Source: Closterium sp. NIES-65 (lineage: Eukaryota > Streptophyta > Zygnematophyceae > Desmidiales > Closteriaceae). Taken from it: 64,000 nt of DNA. The position numbers and the translations under genes were made by a program. Positions 34,408-45,392 of the stretch are shown here, in pieces. Where the stretch lies: the NCBI GenBank assembly GCA_948144175.1, contig CANXME010002157.1, positions 86,001 through 150,000 of the forward strand, in the 5' to 3' direction. The notes below the pieces were generated by a model. It was not told where the DNA came from. It ran no database searches and was given only the letters and a program-made list of their open reading frames with translations. Positions within the stretch are counted from its first letter, which is position 1. Every line of letters starts with the position of its first letter.

Positions 34408-34674
34408 CTTTTCAGACTCGTCATTCTGCGACCTGCCATCTGACGTCCGCACTCATCCTCATCTCTCCGTCGTCTGGCCGTTTCTGCAGCAGCCATTCCC
34501 CCACCTGCTTCCTCCCATTTGATAAAAGCGATTCCCCTGCCCGTCCCACAGGCTCGTGGTTCCTCCAGCACTCACCGCCTCTACCCCCTCCTCTCCTCTT
34601 ACCACCTGCTGCCGCTCCAAGCTCCCTGCTCCCTGCTCCCTGCTCCCTGCTCCCTGCTCCCGGCTGGAAACTTT

Positions 34675-35430
34675 GAGGTACAAGCGGGCGGCAGAGGAAT
34701 CGGTGGCAGAGGAACGGGCGGGCAGAGGAACGGGCGGTGGCAAAGTGGATGGCAGAGGAACCGGGGGCGGAGGACTAGGCAGCAGAGGAATGGGCGGCGG
34801 TGGGTCCAATGGTTTTAGAATGAGCAGCAGAAGACCGGGCGAAGGTGGAACGGGCGGCACAGGAAGAGGAACGGGCGATGGCGAAACGGGATGAAGAGGA
34901 ATGGGAGGCGCGTGAATGGGCGGCGGTGGCTCCGATGGTTTTAAAATGGGCAGCAGAGGAAAGTGCGAAGGCAGAACGGGCAGCAGAGGAAGAGGAACGG
35001 GAGGCAGAGGAGTGGGAGGTGCATGAATGGGAGGCGGTGGGTCCGATTCTTGCAGAATGGGCAGCAGAGGATCAGGCAGAGGCGGAACGGGCGGCAGAGG
35101 AAGAGGAACGGGCGGCGGCAGAATGGATGGCAGCAGAACGGGAGGCAGAGGAACGGGAAGCGGAGGGACGGGGGTTTGGGGCATTGGAAGCAGAGTATAA
35201 GAGGGGTGGAAGTGGCAGAGGGAGAATGGATTAGCGCAAACGTGCGACAGGGGGATGGGAGGCGGTGGGAATGAGAAGCGGAGGCATGGACGGGTCAGGG
35301 TGGTTTGCTCCAGAAGTTGCAAATCTCGATACCGCATTGCTGAACACGGCAGCATTGGATTCGTGATTGCACTCGTTGCCAGAGCATGGGAAGCGGAGGC
35401 ATGGACGGTTCAGGGACCAGTGTGGTTTGC
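34675..35430 (+). pseudogene. Decayed Gly/Met-repeat copy (plus strand)
   Basis: The plus strand has scattered GGMGGGGS, RGTGGGR and MGGGG words in shifting frames with stops. They are followed near 35280 by GGCATGGACGGGTCAGGGTG and a segment encoding SGWFAPE, the counterpart of the GWFAPGSQA block of copies 1-3. Frames break repeatedly, so no product is expected. The reverse-strand Pro-rich frame (34459-35355) is a shadow of this. Confidence 0.6.
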
Positions 35431-35446
35431 TCCAGGGCAGGAGATT

Positions 35447-35790
35447 GGGGCGTCCAAAGCAGGCAGTCCTGGGAAGGCATGGATGGTGGTATGGTATGGG
35501 ATGGGGCGTTGAAGGCACGACGAGAAGGTGTGGCTTGCTTTTGAGTCGACTCAAATCCAGGGCTGGAGCTTGGGGCGTCCAAAGCAGGCAGTCCTGGGAA
35601 GGCATGGATGGTGGTATGGTATGGGATGGGGCGTTGAAGGCACGACGAGAAGGTGTGGCTTGCTTTTGAGTCGACTCAAATCCAGGGCTGGAGCTTGGGG
35701 CGTCCAAAGCAGGCAGTCCTGGGAAGGCATGGATGGTGGTATGGTATGGGATGGGGCGTTGAAGGCACGACGAGAAAGCACAGCTTGCGT
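35447..35790. repeat. 125-bp tandem repeat, about 2.8 copies
   Basis: The word CGTCCAAAGCAGGCAGTCCT begins at 35451, 35576 and 35701, so the period is exactly 125. Copies are almost identical. Since 125 is not a multiple of 3, no single frame can use the array, and the overlapping open frames on both strands are repeats of each other. Confidence 0.95.
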
Positions 35791-35994
35791 GGCGGCTTCT
35801 CCGCGTCAGTGATAAAGGAGAATGGTGGAATGTGCAAGTCTCAATACCGCATCGCTAAAACAGGCAGCAGGGGTTTCGTGATTGCACTCATTGCCAGAGC
35901 AGCACGTGCACTGGTGCATGAAAGCAGGTGCCTTGATCCAAACAGAGCTCAACCTTGCTCTCCTGCCTCTCCATCTCGCCCTTCCTCACCGTCT

Positions 35995-36110
35995 CGCCCT
36001 CCACCTCGCCCTCTTCACACTCGCCCTCTTCACACTCGCCCTCTTCACACTCGCCCTCTTCACACTCGCCCTCTTCACACTCACCCTCTTCACACTTGCC
36101 CTCTTTCCTA
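35995..36110. repeat. 15-bp tandem repeat
   Basis: Units of CTCTTCACACTCGCC, about 7-8 copies with few changes. Confidence 0.9.
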
Positions 36111-36373
36111 TCCAAGCCTCCCTCTTCTGCTCTCCTCAACCCCTATCTGCTACCTGAACTGGTTCCTTCCACGTCTGATAATTCATCCTTCGGGATCGGC
36201 CCAAGAAGCGTGATATAAAACTTTCAAGCACTGCTGGGTTTTTGGCTGGAGTACCTTACCTGAAAAGAGAGGGCAGGGACTGTGCCGGCCTGCAACTCTT
36301 CACCAACATTCCTTTCACCGAGTGGCTCAGGGTGGTTGAAATGCTTTGTGCGCCGCGCGGCTGCCTGACCTCC

Positions 36374-36443
36374 CTTCTGTACTGCCCGCCCTTCTGTACT
36401 GCCCGCCCTTCTGTACTGCCCGCCCTTCGGTACTGCCCGCCGC
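36374..36443. repeat. 17-bp tandem repeat, 4 copies
   Basis: CTTCTGTACTGCCCGCC repeated with one changed copy. Confidence 0.9.
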
Positions 36444-36727
36444 TACCCGCCAGTGGCTCGCAATGCTCCGCTGTTCGTCTCAGGGTTGACTTGATTGATA
36501 CGGTGCGGTGCCACTTGTATCATTGATGTCGTATACTGTATTATTGATACCGGTACGGTAGTCACATTCTCTCTTCAGTTATATCTGAGGCCATTGTAGG
36601 TATAAGTCGTTATGATGCTTGGTACGGTATATGATGCATGGGATGAAAAACAGGCTTATGATGGAAGATCTATGATGGATCGAATGAGCAGCATTGTGAT
36701 GGCTTGATTGAATCCGATGCTCAGGAG

Positions 36728-37163
36728 TGTTGGGCTGAGAAGCCCTTAGGATCTTTGCAGGGGATGACTCTTGGGTAGAAACTTGTAATAGCGGAAGCGT
36801 TTAATGAGGATTCTGAACCAACCTTGCACTAGTGTGTGAGAGCAAAGTAGATTAAGATTAAACAAGCAAGTACAAGAGTTTTATATAAGAGTACAGGGAA
36901 TACGAATAGATAGATAACTGTATTGCTGTTGCGGTTCGATATAGTGCGACTCGGGCAACTGCTCTGTAATGAGTCAGTTGTGTGTCCTTAACTGTCGCGC
37001 TGTAATTGTCGAGTCAAAGGTCGCTGACCTTTGACTTTCTCGTAACCTCCAGGCGGTTACTCTAACCTCCGAGGTTGACTCGATGCTTCGATTGGGACTG
37101 CTTCGATTGGTGCCTTGGATTTTGGCACGACAGAAGCGCACTTAAGACTTATTGTTTCCAACA
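36728..37163 (-). repeat. 3' LTR of the 6.2-kb copia
   Basis: 436 bp; its inner edge lies beside the polypurine tract. The last codons of the pol frame and its TAA stop (37142-37144) lie just inside this LTR. Confidence 0.95.
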
Positions 37164-40100
37164 CTCCCCTTCGCTTCTGGAGTGTCGCTGCTGGTGACGT
37201 GGCCTTGTCCAGTCAGCAGCATGCAGTATTCGAACTTCTGCTTCCCGAGTTTCTTGGTCAAGTAATCGGCTGCCATCTCAGACGTGGGACAGTATGACAG
37301 ATCGAGTTTCCCCTTTTCGATCTCGTCCTTCACGAAGAAATAGCGCAGGGCGATGTGTTTCGTCCTGTTTGCGAAGCCGTTCTTGTTGGCGATGCGAATT
37401 GCCGACTGGTTGTCGCAGAACACGGTGAAGCTTGGTAACTCGGCTAGCTTCGCTTCTTCCAGTAGTTCGCGAAGGTAAAGTCCCTCCTTGGTGGCTGAGC
37501 AGAGTGCAATATATTCTGCTTCTGCTGAAGACAATGCGATTAACTCCTGCTTACTCGACTGCCAGGAGATAGGACCGATAGGCTCGAGGCGGTAGACATA
37601 GCCGGTGCGTGAGCGTCTGTTATCGATGTCGCCGGCGTGATCGGCGTCGACGTAGCCGATTAGCTTGGTCGGTGTAGTTTCGTTTTTGTGGTAGGTTAGT
37701 CCGATCGTCGCGGTGCTGACGAAGTAGTGGAGAGCGCGATCGAGTTCCGCCAGATGCTCTGCTTCGGGTCTTTTGAGATAGGTGGCGAGCTGACTCGCGG
37801 AGTAGGATAGGTCGGGGCGGCACGTGACTGCTGCGAAGAGAAGACATCCGAGCTTCTTCTGATAGTCGCGTATACCGGCGGGCTTGAGTAAAGTAGGTCG
37901 TTCCTTTTCGGTTCCTGACGTGTAGCGATAAGGCGTGGATATGGCGCTTGGTGTGAGGCCGAAGCGTTTCGCGATGGTGTCGGCGTACTTCTCGGCGCTT
38001 ATATAGATTGCGTTTTCTTCTTCGCGGATGTTGAGCCCGAGGTACTGCGTAACCGTGGAAGAGACCGTGAGCGTGAGGTCATTCTGAAGCTCCCGTTCGA
38101 ACCACGTGTTGATGCCGTCGGTTGACCCAATGTAGAGGAGATCGTCTACGTAGACGATTAGGAGAACGTAGTCGCTTTCCTTTGTTAGGCGATACATGCC
38201 TTGGTCATGCGGGAGTTGTCTGAAACCAATGCGGATGAGACGGGTGTGTAGGTACTGCTGCCACAGTCGCGGTGCCTGCTTGATCCCGTAGAGCGATTTT
38301 TGCAGTTGACAGACTCGGTTAGGTTCGCCGTGGGACCCGTGCGGGAGTTCGACGAAGATTTCTGCATCCACGGGTGCGTAGAGGAATGCATTTGCGACGT
38401 CGATTTGTCGTAGTTTCTTTTTCTTCATGGCGGCGACGGCGATGAGGATTCGAAGTGAGGTGTGACGGCTGACTGGAGCGAAGGTTTCGGTGTAATCTCT
38501 TCCGTGCTCTTGGTCGAAGCCACGTACGACCCAGCGGGCTTTGAGCTTGTCGATGGTGCCATCGGCTTTCGTCTTCACACGGAAGACCCATTTCCCGGTA
38601 AGAACAGTTTTGTTTTGAGCTACGCCGATGGGAACAATTTTCCAGGTGTTGCGCTCCTCCAGTGCCTTCAGTTCTTTGTCCATGGCTTCACGCCATTTTT
38701 CCCTGTGTTCCCCCCCCAGAGCCTGCTGAACCGTCGCAGGCTCCTTAGGAACGCCGGCGCCATGGACTGCGGTGACGAGACCAAGGATTTGCAGCCCAGT
38801 CTGTGAGTATCGAGGGAGTTCTGGATCCTCGGGATAAGCTGCTTCGTCTCCTGCTTCTGGGTCGGGTATGAAATTGGGCCCTACCCTTTCTGCTTCGTTG
38901 GTGTTGACTGTTGCAGGTGTTACGTAACCGGTGTCTACGAAATGATAGAAGACTTCGGCGTTGTTACTGTCGCGGGGATTATCCTCATCCATGGGCACGT
39001 CGACGGAGCAGTATGGGAGAGGTCCGGCTTCCTCCGAGGCGTTGTCGACGTTCTGTTCATCCCAATCCGCTTCGTCCGCTGCTGAGGCGAAGGCTCGGTC
39101 ACCACGAAAGCCACCTGTGGGGTCCTGATTCTCGTGCAAGTTGGCGAGGTACGTCTGAAGTGTGAGTCTTTCGTAGAAGATCACGTCACGTGCTGCTACT
39201 GTTTCCTTTGTGTGGACGTCGAAGATTCTCCATGCGTTGTAATTTTTCTCGATGCCGAGGTGTAGTCCCCACTGTGCCCGTTGCGAAAATCTTCCCGCTC
39301 GTGCTTCTGGGGGTCGGTACTGTACCATGCAGCCAAAAACTCGTAACATTTTTGTGCTGCCCTGCTTCCCTGTCCACAGCAGATGTGGTGGCGCGTTGTT
39401 CGGGAGTGACGACGACGAAAGCAGGTTGTGCAGCATGACAGCGTGGTCCATTGCTGCAGGCCACTGGTGGTTGGGTAGTCGCATGCCACGCAACAGCTTG
39501 CGCATGCTGTTCTGCAGAGTCCTGTTCATCCGTTCTGCAACTCCTTGCTGTTGATGGGCGTAGGGAAGGGAGAGGAGTTGCTTGATTCCCCGTTCCGCCA
39601 GGTACTGCTTGAAGCGCTGAGAGGTATACTCTCCTCCTCCGTCTGACTGAAAGCTTTTTAGTTTAGCTCCCGATTCTCTCTCTGCTACCGGTAGCCAGGC
39701 TGCGAAGGCTGCGAGCGTCATGTCGCGGCTGGGTAGGTTACGATGCCAGACGTATCGAGTGGCGGCGTCGATGAAGGTGATGGTGTAGTTGTAGGTGACT
39801 TGTCCTGGGTCACGATTGTAGAGTATGTCGCTGTAGACCTTTTCGAGTGGTGCGTATGCTGGAGCGCTCGGGTTGTGATGTGGAGTAAACGGTCGATGAG
39901 GTAAGTCAGCTTCGGGGCATATGAGACAAGTCCTTCGTGCCTTCTGGAGTTCTCTGCCGTCGGGTAGAAGTAGAGAGTCTTTGTCAAGGACTCCTGCTCT
40001 TATCGTGTTATTTAAAACCGTGTTGCTTGGATGTCCTGTGCGTGCATGCCAGATCTCTTCAGAGGCGCGGTGTCCGGGTGAACGCTGATATGCTTCGGAG

Positions 40101-41160
40101 TTGGAGTAAAAGCTGGCGACGAGATTGCCGCTTCGGTGGACTTCACGTTGAGTCGGATTCAGCTGTTGCGAGGGTGTTGGTGGTGCTTCGTCGACTGTGA
40201 CTGGTGTCGTTGTTCCTGCTGCTGCTGATGTTGTTGCTGCTGCCGATGCTGTTGCTGCTGCTGATGTTGTTGCTGCTGCCGATGTTGTTGCTGCTGCCGA
40301 TGTTGTTGCTGCTGCCGATGTTGTTGCTGCTGCCGATGTTGTTGCTGCTGCCGATGTTGTTGTCTCTGCTTCTTGTTGAATCGTTGCTAACGCTCTGGTT
40401 CGTTCTGCTTCAGGGATAGTGTGGGAGTACCAGAAACCTCCCGGGCTGAAGTCGGGGTCGAGATCCGGAGGGTGTGTCCAATCAGCAAGGTTCATAATGG
40501 CGTCGCTGTCTGCAGTGCTGAGGTCGGGGACGAAGTCGAGGACGAAGACGTTGTTCTTCAGCACTGCCTTCCCGATGTAGAGACCGCCTCTCCCGTGGTA
40601 AAGCTTGAACTCCTGGGTTGTGCTGTCGGCTTCAAGATGAATTCCCTTCGCCATTAACTGGCTCACACTCAGTAAGTTATAACCGAGTCCTTCAGCGATG
40701 AGTACCTTAGACATGTTTAGTATAACGTTTGTTTCTCTTGACTGAAGTTGTACCACACCCTGTCTTCGTGTGCGCAGGTTTTGATTGTTGGCAACCGTGA
40801 TAATCACTTCTCGTTGGAGTCGATGTTCGCGTTGGACGAAACGCCCGGACGAGCACATGTGTTGCCCGCAGCAACTGTCAGAATATTATCTTATTGTTCT
40901 AGCCTGTAGTGGGGTGCTCTATAGCGAGTACAACCCTTCTAGGGTTTGCTATTTGTATCCTCATTCTTGCTAGTTCAATCCTCTTTCTTTCTTCTAATTT
41001 TGACAGCAACTGTCCAGGAACCAGGTGTCTTGGCCGGACGGTTCACTTTGAGCGATGGTGGCGTAGGTCGGATTTGGATGGAGTGATTCGCGACGAGGCC
41101 CCCGTTGTCGAGCTCCTCTTCCGGTGAGTAATGGGGTGGTGACTCTGTTACGCAAGAGTC
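37142..41160 (-). CDS. pol: copia pol (protease, integrase, RT, RNase H)
   Basis: The open frame runs from about 41160 through the protease motif (GQDTWFLDS at about 41014, with CC replacing the usual GA), is cut by a 130-bp solo LTR, and continues from 40875 to the stop at 37142 (over 1240 codons). Order: GAG-pre-integrase (HARTGHPSN), zinc-binding CLIC, integrase core with FIDAATRY, SDGGGEY and GVAERMNR, a linker, RT (WVFRVKTK, IDVANAFLYAP, YVDDLLYIG) and RNase H (GYVDADHAGD, SSAEAEYIAL, FCDNQSAIR, RTKHIALRYF). A Ser/Ala/Thr minisatellite from about 40200 to 40375 lengthens the pre-integrase region. Catalytic residues look intact. Pol is in the -1 frame relative to gag. Confidence 0.92.
40876..41005 (+). 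mobile_element. Solo LTR in the copia protease region
   Basis: 130-bp LTR of the 53119/54438 family, opposite in orientation to its host. It runs TGTCAGAATATTATC ... TTTTGACA, with target duplication GCAAC at 40871-40875 and 41006-41010. LTR plus duplication is 135 bp, a multiple of 3, but it brings in stops, so the host pol is disabled. Confidence 0.95.
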
Positions 41161-42468
41161 GTTTATCTTGACCATGCAGTTGATTATATTTCTTGCTCCT
41201 TGTGCAGGTTGTCCGGTTGAGGTCGTTGGAGCTTGAATCGCGGTTGTCGAGCTTGCTTGTGTCGAAGCAACTTGGGTGCTTGAAGGCCGCAGTTGTCGCT
41301 GTGGTGTTATCTGACGAGACGGGCAGTGCGTGCGTGGGTGTCCTGATGTCTTGCAGATGTGACAAAAAGGAGGTACTAGCTTCGGCTGTTGCTGTCGATT
41401 GTTGAAGTTGTTGTGTCGTCGCTGAGTATGGAAGGCAAACTCCGGTGCTGATGCTCTTTTCTTGTGTCTTTCTTCTTGCAGGTCCATATCTTGCTGCTCG
41501 GCGTGAATTTCGGCGCAGAGTGCCGCTTCGGAGATCCTCCCGTGTGCTCGGAGAATTGCTTTGGTGGCGCGCCACTGAGGACCGAGGCCACCGATGACGA
41601 CTGTTACGAAGGCGTCTTCAGAGATTGACCCTCCGCATCGAAGAAGTTTGTCGCGCAATTCGCGACATCGGCTGATATACGCCAACCCTTTTTCTCCTGG
41701 TTTCATTTCGACTGTTGTCAACTGCGCCATTAACCTGCTCTGGTTTACACTGTCTGTTGCCTGGTACAGGTTCTTCAGATGGCCGTACGCGAGTTCCGCC
41801 GAGTTGCCGAAGTTCCGGTAAGAGCGAATGTTCTGCTGCTGGGTTGGTGTGATGTTTCTCAGTAGAATAGTATACGCCATCATGGATTGATACGTATACT
41901 GTTGCTTCTCATACTGTGTCCCGTTTGCTGGATACTGCAGGGATCCGTCGAAGAAGCCGAGTATCTGCTCGCCCTCCATCATCAACTCGAATTCAAAGGA
42001 CCAGGTAAAGAAGTCCTTTCCGTCGAAAGGTCTTGATGTCTGTAGTTTCAGGACATGCGCGAACTGTGACTGAACTTGTAAAGCATCCATTGATTTGTCT
42101 TGCGCAGGTAGAGGTTGAGGCAGGAAGCTGATCGATCCGCGTTTGTACGGGGCGAAGGTGGGTTGCTGCTGTTGATTCCCTCGCGCGTATGACGACCCGT
42201 CAAGGCTCATGGGTGCCGCTCCGTTGTTGCTGTTGTGTGTCTGTGCAGGTCCCGACTGTTGATGTTGCTCGTAGAAGGACATGAAGGAGAAGAATTTCTC
42301 CATCATGTTCTGGTCGAAGTCAGAAGGATGATTCGTGGGCGTCTCGGTTGACGTTCCCCTTGGTCTTGCTGTTGTACCTTCCTCTGTCTGCAGGCCAGAG
42401 GCTGGTGGTGGAGTGGGAGTGGTGCCCGAGGAGCCATTAGGAGAGCTCCTTTCCTTGTTTGTTGCCAT
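40975..42468 (-). CDS. gag: copia gag (497 aa)
   Basis: Starts MATNKERSSPNGSS shortly after the primer-binding site. The capsid-like part (about residues 100-330) contains FDGKDFFTWSFEFELMMEG, and a CCHC zinc knuckle follows (CHICKTSGHPRTHC, spacing C-2-C-4-H-4-C). The last codons read into the nested solo LTR, so the natural end is about residue 480. Pol is reached only by a -1 shift somewhere in about 41160-41060; no canonical slippery heptamer was found by eye. Confidence 0.9.
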   Translation of the reverse strand: MATNKERSSPNGSSGTTPTPPPASGLQTEEGTTARPRGTSTETPTNHPSDFDQNMMEKFFSFMSFYEQHQQSGPAQTHNSNNGAAPMSLDGSSYARGNQQQQPTFAPYKRGSISFLPQPLPAQDKSMDALQVQSQFAHVLKLQTSRPFDGKDFFTWSFEFELMMEGEQILGFFDGSLQYPANGTQYEKQQYTYQSMMAYTILLRNITPTQQQNIRSYRNFGNSAELAYGHLKNLYQATDSVNQSRLMAQLTTVEMKPGEKGLAYISRCRELRDKLLRCGGSISEDAFVTVVIGGLGPQWRATKAILRAHGRISEAALCAEIHAEQQDMDLQEERHKKRASAPEFAFHTQRRHNNFNNRQQQPKLVPPFCHICKTSGHPRTHCPSRQITPQRQLRPSSTQVASTQASSTTAIQAPTTSTGQPAQGARNIINCMVKINDSCVTESPPHYSPEEELDNGGLVANHSIQIRPTPPSLKVNRPAKTPGSWTVAVKIRRKKED

Positions 42469-42527
42469 GTCTTGAAAAATGATTTTAAAGGAAGTTCAGA
42501 GTTTTTCCCCTGTCAGCTCTCATACCA

Positions 42528-42963
42528 TGTTGGGCTGAGAAGCCCTTAGGATCTTTGCAGGGGATGACTCTTGGGTAGAAACTTGTAATAGCGGAAGCGT
42601 TTAATGAGGATTCTGAACCAACCTTGCACTAGTGTGTGAGAGCAAAGTAGATTAAGATTAAACAAGCAAGTACAAGAGTTTTATATAAGAGTACAGGGAA
42701 TACGAATAGATAGATAACTGTATTGCTGTTGCGGTTCGATATAGTGCGACTCGGGCAACTGCTCTGTAACGAGTCAGTTGTGTGTCCTTAACTGTCGCGC
42801 TGTAATTGTCGAGTCAAAGGTCGCTGACCTTTGACTTTCTCGTAACCTCCAGGCGGCTACTCTAACCTCCCAGGTTGACTCGATGCTTCGATTGGGACTG
42901 CTTCGATTGGTGCCTTGGATTTTGGCACGACAGAAGCGCACTTAAGACTTATTGTTTCCAACA
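42528..42963 (-). repeat. 5' LTR of the 6.2-kb copia
   Basis: 436 bp, ends CCAACA before the AGGAG duplication. Confidence 0.95.
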
Positions 42964-43091
42964 AGGAGGAGCATGGACGAAGCAGCACTGCTGGCGGCAC
43001 TCCGTTGGAAGTGCTGCTGCGGCCATGCGCCTCTGAGAATGCCATTTGGGGTGCAGCCATTCTCATAACTGCCCCCCCTGCTCAAAGGAGA

Positions 43092-44530
43092 CTACTGTGG
43101 TCCACCCATGCCGCCTCCCATGTTACCCCCAGGCCCACCCATCCCTCCGCCCATCCCGCTGCCCATCCCACCGCCCATCCCTCCACCCATCCCTCCGCCC
43201 ATCCCTGCGCCCATCCCTGCGCCCATCCCTCCGCCCATCCCTCCGCCCATCCCTCCGCCCATCCCTCCGCCCATTCCTCCACCCATCCCTCCGCCCATCC
43301 CTCCGCCCATCCCTCCGCCCATCCCTCCGCCCATCCCTCTGCCCATCCCTCCGCCCATCCCTCCGCCCATCCCAGGTCCACCCTGGCCGGGTGCTGCCTC
43401 CATCCCTCCGCCCATCCCAGGTCCACCCTGGCCGGGTGCTGCCTGCGACCCTGGAGCAATCCACCCTGACCCGCCCATGCCTCCGACGCCCATGCCTCCA
43501 CCAACCATGCCTCCACCGCCCATGCCTCCACCAACCATGCCTCCGTCACCCATGCCTCCGCCGCCCATGCCTCCGCCGCGCATGCCTCCCCCAGGACCCA
43601 TGGCTGACTGAGATCCGGGAGCAGAGGAACCAGGTCCGTCCATGCCCCCTCCCATGCCGCCGCCGCCCATCCCACCGCCACCCATTCCGCCGCCACCCAT
43701 GCCGCCGCCGCCCATTCCGCCGCCGCCCATTCCGCCGCCGCCCATTCCGCCGCCGCCCATGCCTCCTCCGCTCATTCTGCCGCCTCCCATTCCTCCGGCG
43801 CCCATTCCGCCACCACCCATGCCTCCCCCAGGACCCATGCCTGATTGTGATCCCGGAGCAGAGGGCCCAGGTCCGCCCATGCTGCCACCCATGCCGCCGC
43901 CACCCGTGCCGCCGCCGCCCATGCCACCGGCGCCCATTCCACCTCCGCCCATTCCACCGCCGCCCATTCCGCCGCCTCCCATTCCGCCGCCGCCCATTCC
44001 GCCGCCGCCAATTCCGCCGCCTCCAATTCCGCCGCCACCCATCCCGCCGCCGCCCATTCCGCCGCCACCCATGCCGCCGCCACCCATGCCGCCGGCGCCC
44101 ATGCCGCCGGCGCCCATTCCGCCGCCGCCCATTCCGCCGCCGCCCATTCCGCCGCTGCCCATTCCGCCGCCACCCATGTTCCCCCCAGGACCCATGGCTG
44201 ATTGCGATCCCGGAGCAGAGGAACCAGGTCCGCCCATGCCGCCGCCGCCCATTCCGCTGCCTCCCAATCTGCCTCCACCCATTCCACCGCCGCCCATTCC
44301 GCCGCCTCCCATTCCGCTGCCGCCCATTTCGCCGCCGCCCATTCCGCCGCCTCCAATTCCGCCGCCACCCATCCCGCCGCCGCCCATTCCGCCGCCACCC
44401 ATGCCACCGCCACCCATTCCGCCGCCGCCCATTCCGCCGCCGCCCATTCCGCTGCCTCCCATTCCGCCGCCACTCATGCCGCCGCCGCCCATTCCGCTGC
44501 CGCCCATACTGGTTCCACCGATTCCGCCGC

Positions 44531-44567
<37 letters not shown>

Positions 44568-44753
44568 ACCGGTAGAGCACCCGCCTTGCGCCCATCCGCG
44601 CATCATTCCGCGCAGCTTGTCCGCGCGGAGCCCCGCGGAGAAGCGGAAGGCCAACGCCACGTGGAGAGAAGAGAGGAGCGAGAGGAGGAGAAGTGTTGTG
44701 CTCAGGTCACGGCGACGACGATGGCTCGACGAAATTGAGACTCTCCGCGTCAT
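43092..44753 (-). CDS. Secreted Gly/Met-repeat protein, copy 2 (553 aa)
   Basis: Single exon. The signal peptide has an Arg-rich start and a core STTLLLLSLLSSLHVALA. It is followed by [19 protein letters not shown] and a Gln stretch encoded by repeated CAG. About 450 residues of GGGM/GGSGM units follow, punctuated four times by a [21 protein letters not shown] spacer about every 70-110 residues, then [18 protein letters not shown], a GGGM run in GGMG register and the ending GGMGGPQ. The architecture matches copy 1 but is longer through internal duplication. A 6.2-kb copia sits 128 bp beyond the stop, inside the 3' UTR. Probably still functional; role inferred as extracellular structural. Confidence 0.75.
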
Positions 44754-45392
44754 TTTGCTTGTTCTGCCTACGATGTTGCTGAAATTTCCGCGTAGAATTG
44801 TTGTTAGCTGCCTAGGAGGTTGGAAGTATAGAACTGGAAGTAGCTTAGAATTGGATAAGTCTGTTTTCGAGACAACGGGTGAAGAAGATTAGATGAGTTG
44901 CCAAGGTGACCCACCCAGCCTTTTTGTAGTGTCGTCGCGCCGCAAGACGAATGTTGCACACATCGCAATGGCAATGCTGTAGCTTACGCGACGCGATGAC
45001 TCAATCTTGCAAGAACTCAGCATTTTGAGTCAAACACACGAAATTTCAGTCAACGGTTGGGAAAAAATGTTGACCAATGTAACCTCTGTCAGCAGCCGAC
45101 TTTCTCAATTCGTCCTCCCCCCCACCAACGAAACCCAGAGAAACTGGTTTCCCTGTTTGAATCCGACCCGATAATCGAATGACGTGCCACGCTGCACTTA
45201 TACTGTTGTTACTCTACACCTTGAGAAAGCCTTTGCGTGAGTTTTCCTTCACAGCCAAAATATACGTGTTGGGCAGTCATTCATCCACACCGCGATCGCG
45301 GATAAACTTGCCAAATAGAAGACTGCTTGGCAAGTGACTGCCATCAATCACACGCTCACCAGAGGGTCCTTGCGAGACATATCACGATCCGC
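44754..45392 (-). promoter_or_regulatory. 5' flank of Gly/Met-repeat copy 2
   Basis: Upstream region with GTCGTCGCGCCGCAAGACG, related to words upstream of copies 1 and 3. Beyond about 45000 the sequence is AT-richer with nothing recognisable. Confidence 0.4.

Larger units (their letters stand above)
36728..42963 (-). mobile_element. Ty1/copia element, young and nearly complete
   Basis: 6236 bp on the minus strand. The 436-bp LTRs (36728-37163 and 42528-42963) begin TGTTGG and end CCAACA and differ at about three positions by eye. The 5-bp duplication AGGAG is at 36723-36727 and 42964-42968. The primer-binding site (TGGTATGAGAGC on minus) directly follows the 5' LTR and the polypurine tract GCGAAGGGGAG precedes the 3' LTR. 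Gag and pol are both open apart from a nested solo LTR. The target is the 3' UTR of Gly/Met-repeat copy 2: both flanks match the contiguous 3' flank of copy 1 near 17690-17760. Confidence 0.96.

Noticed and set aside
40197..40419. Plus-strand Leu/Ala repeat frames
   Set aside because: Complement of the Ala/Thr/Ser minisatellite inside copia pol.
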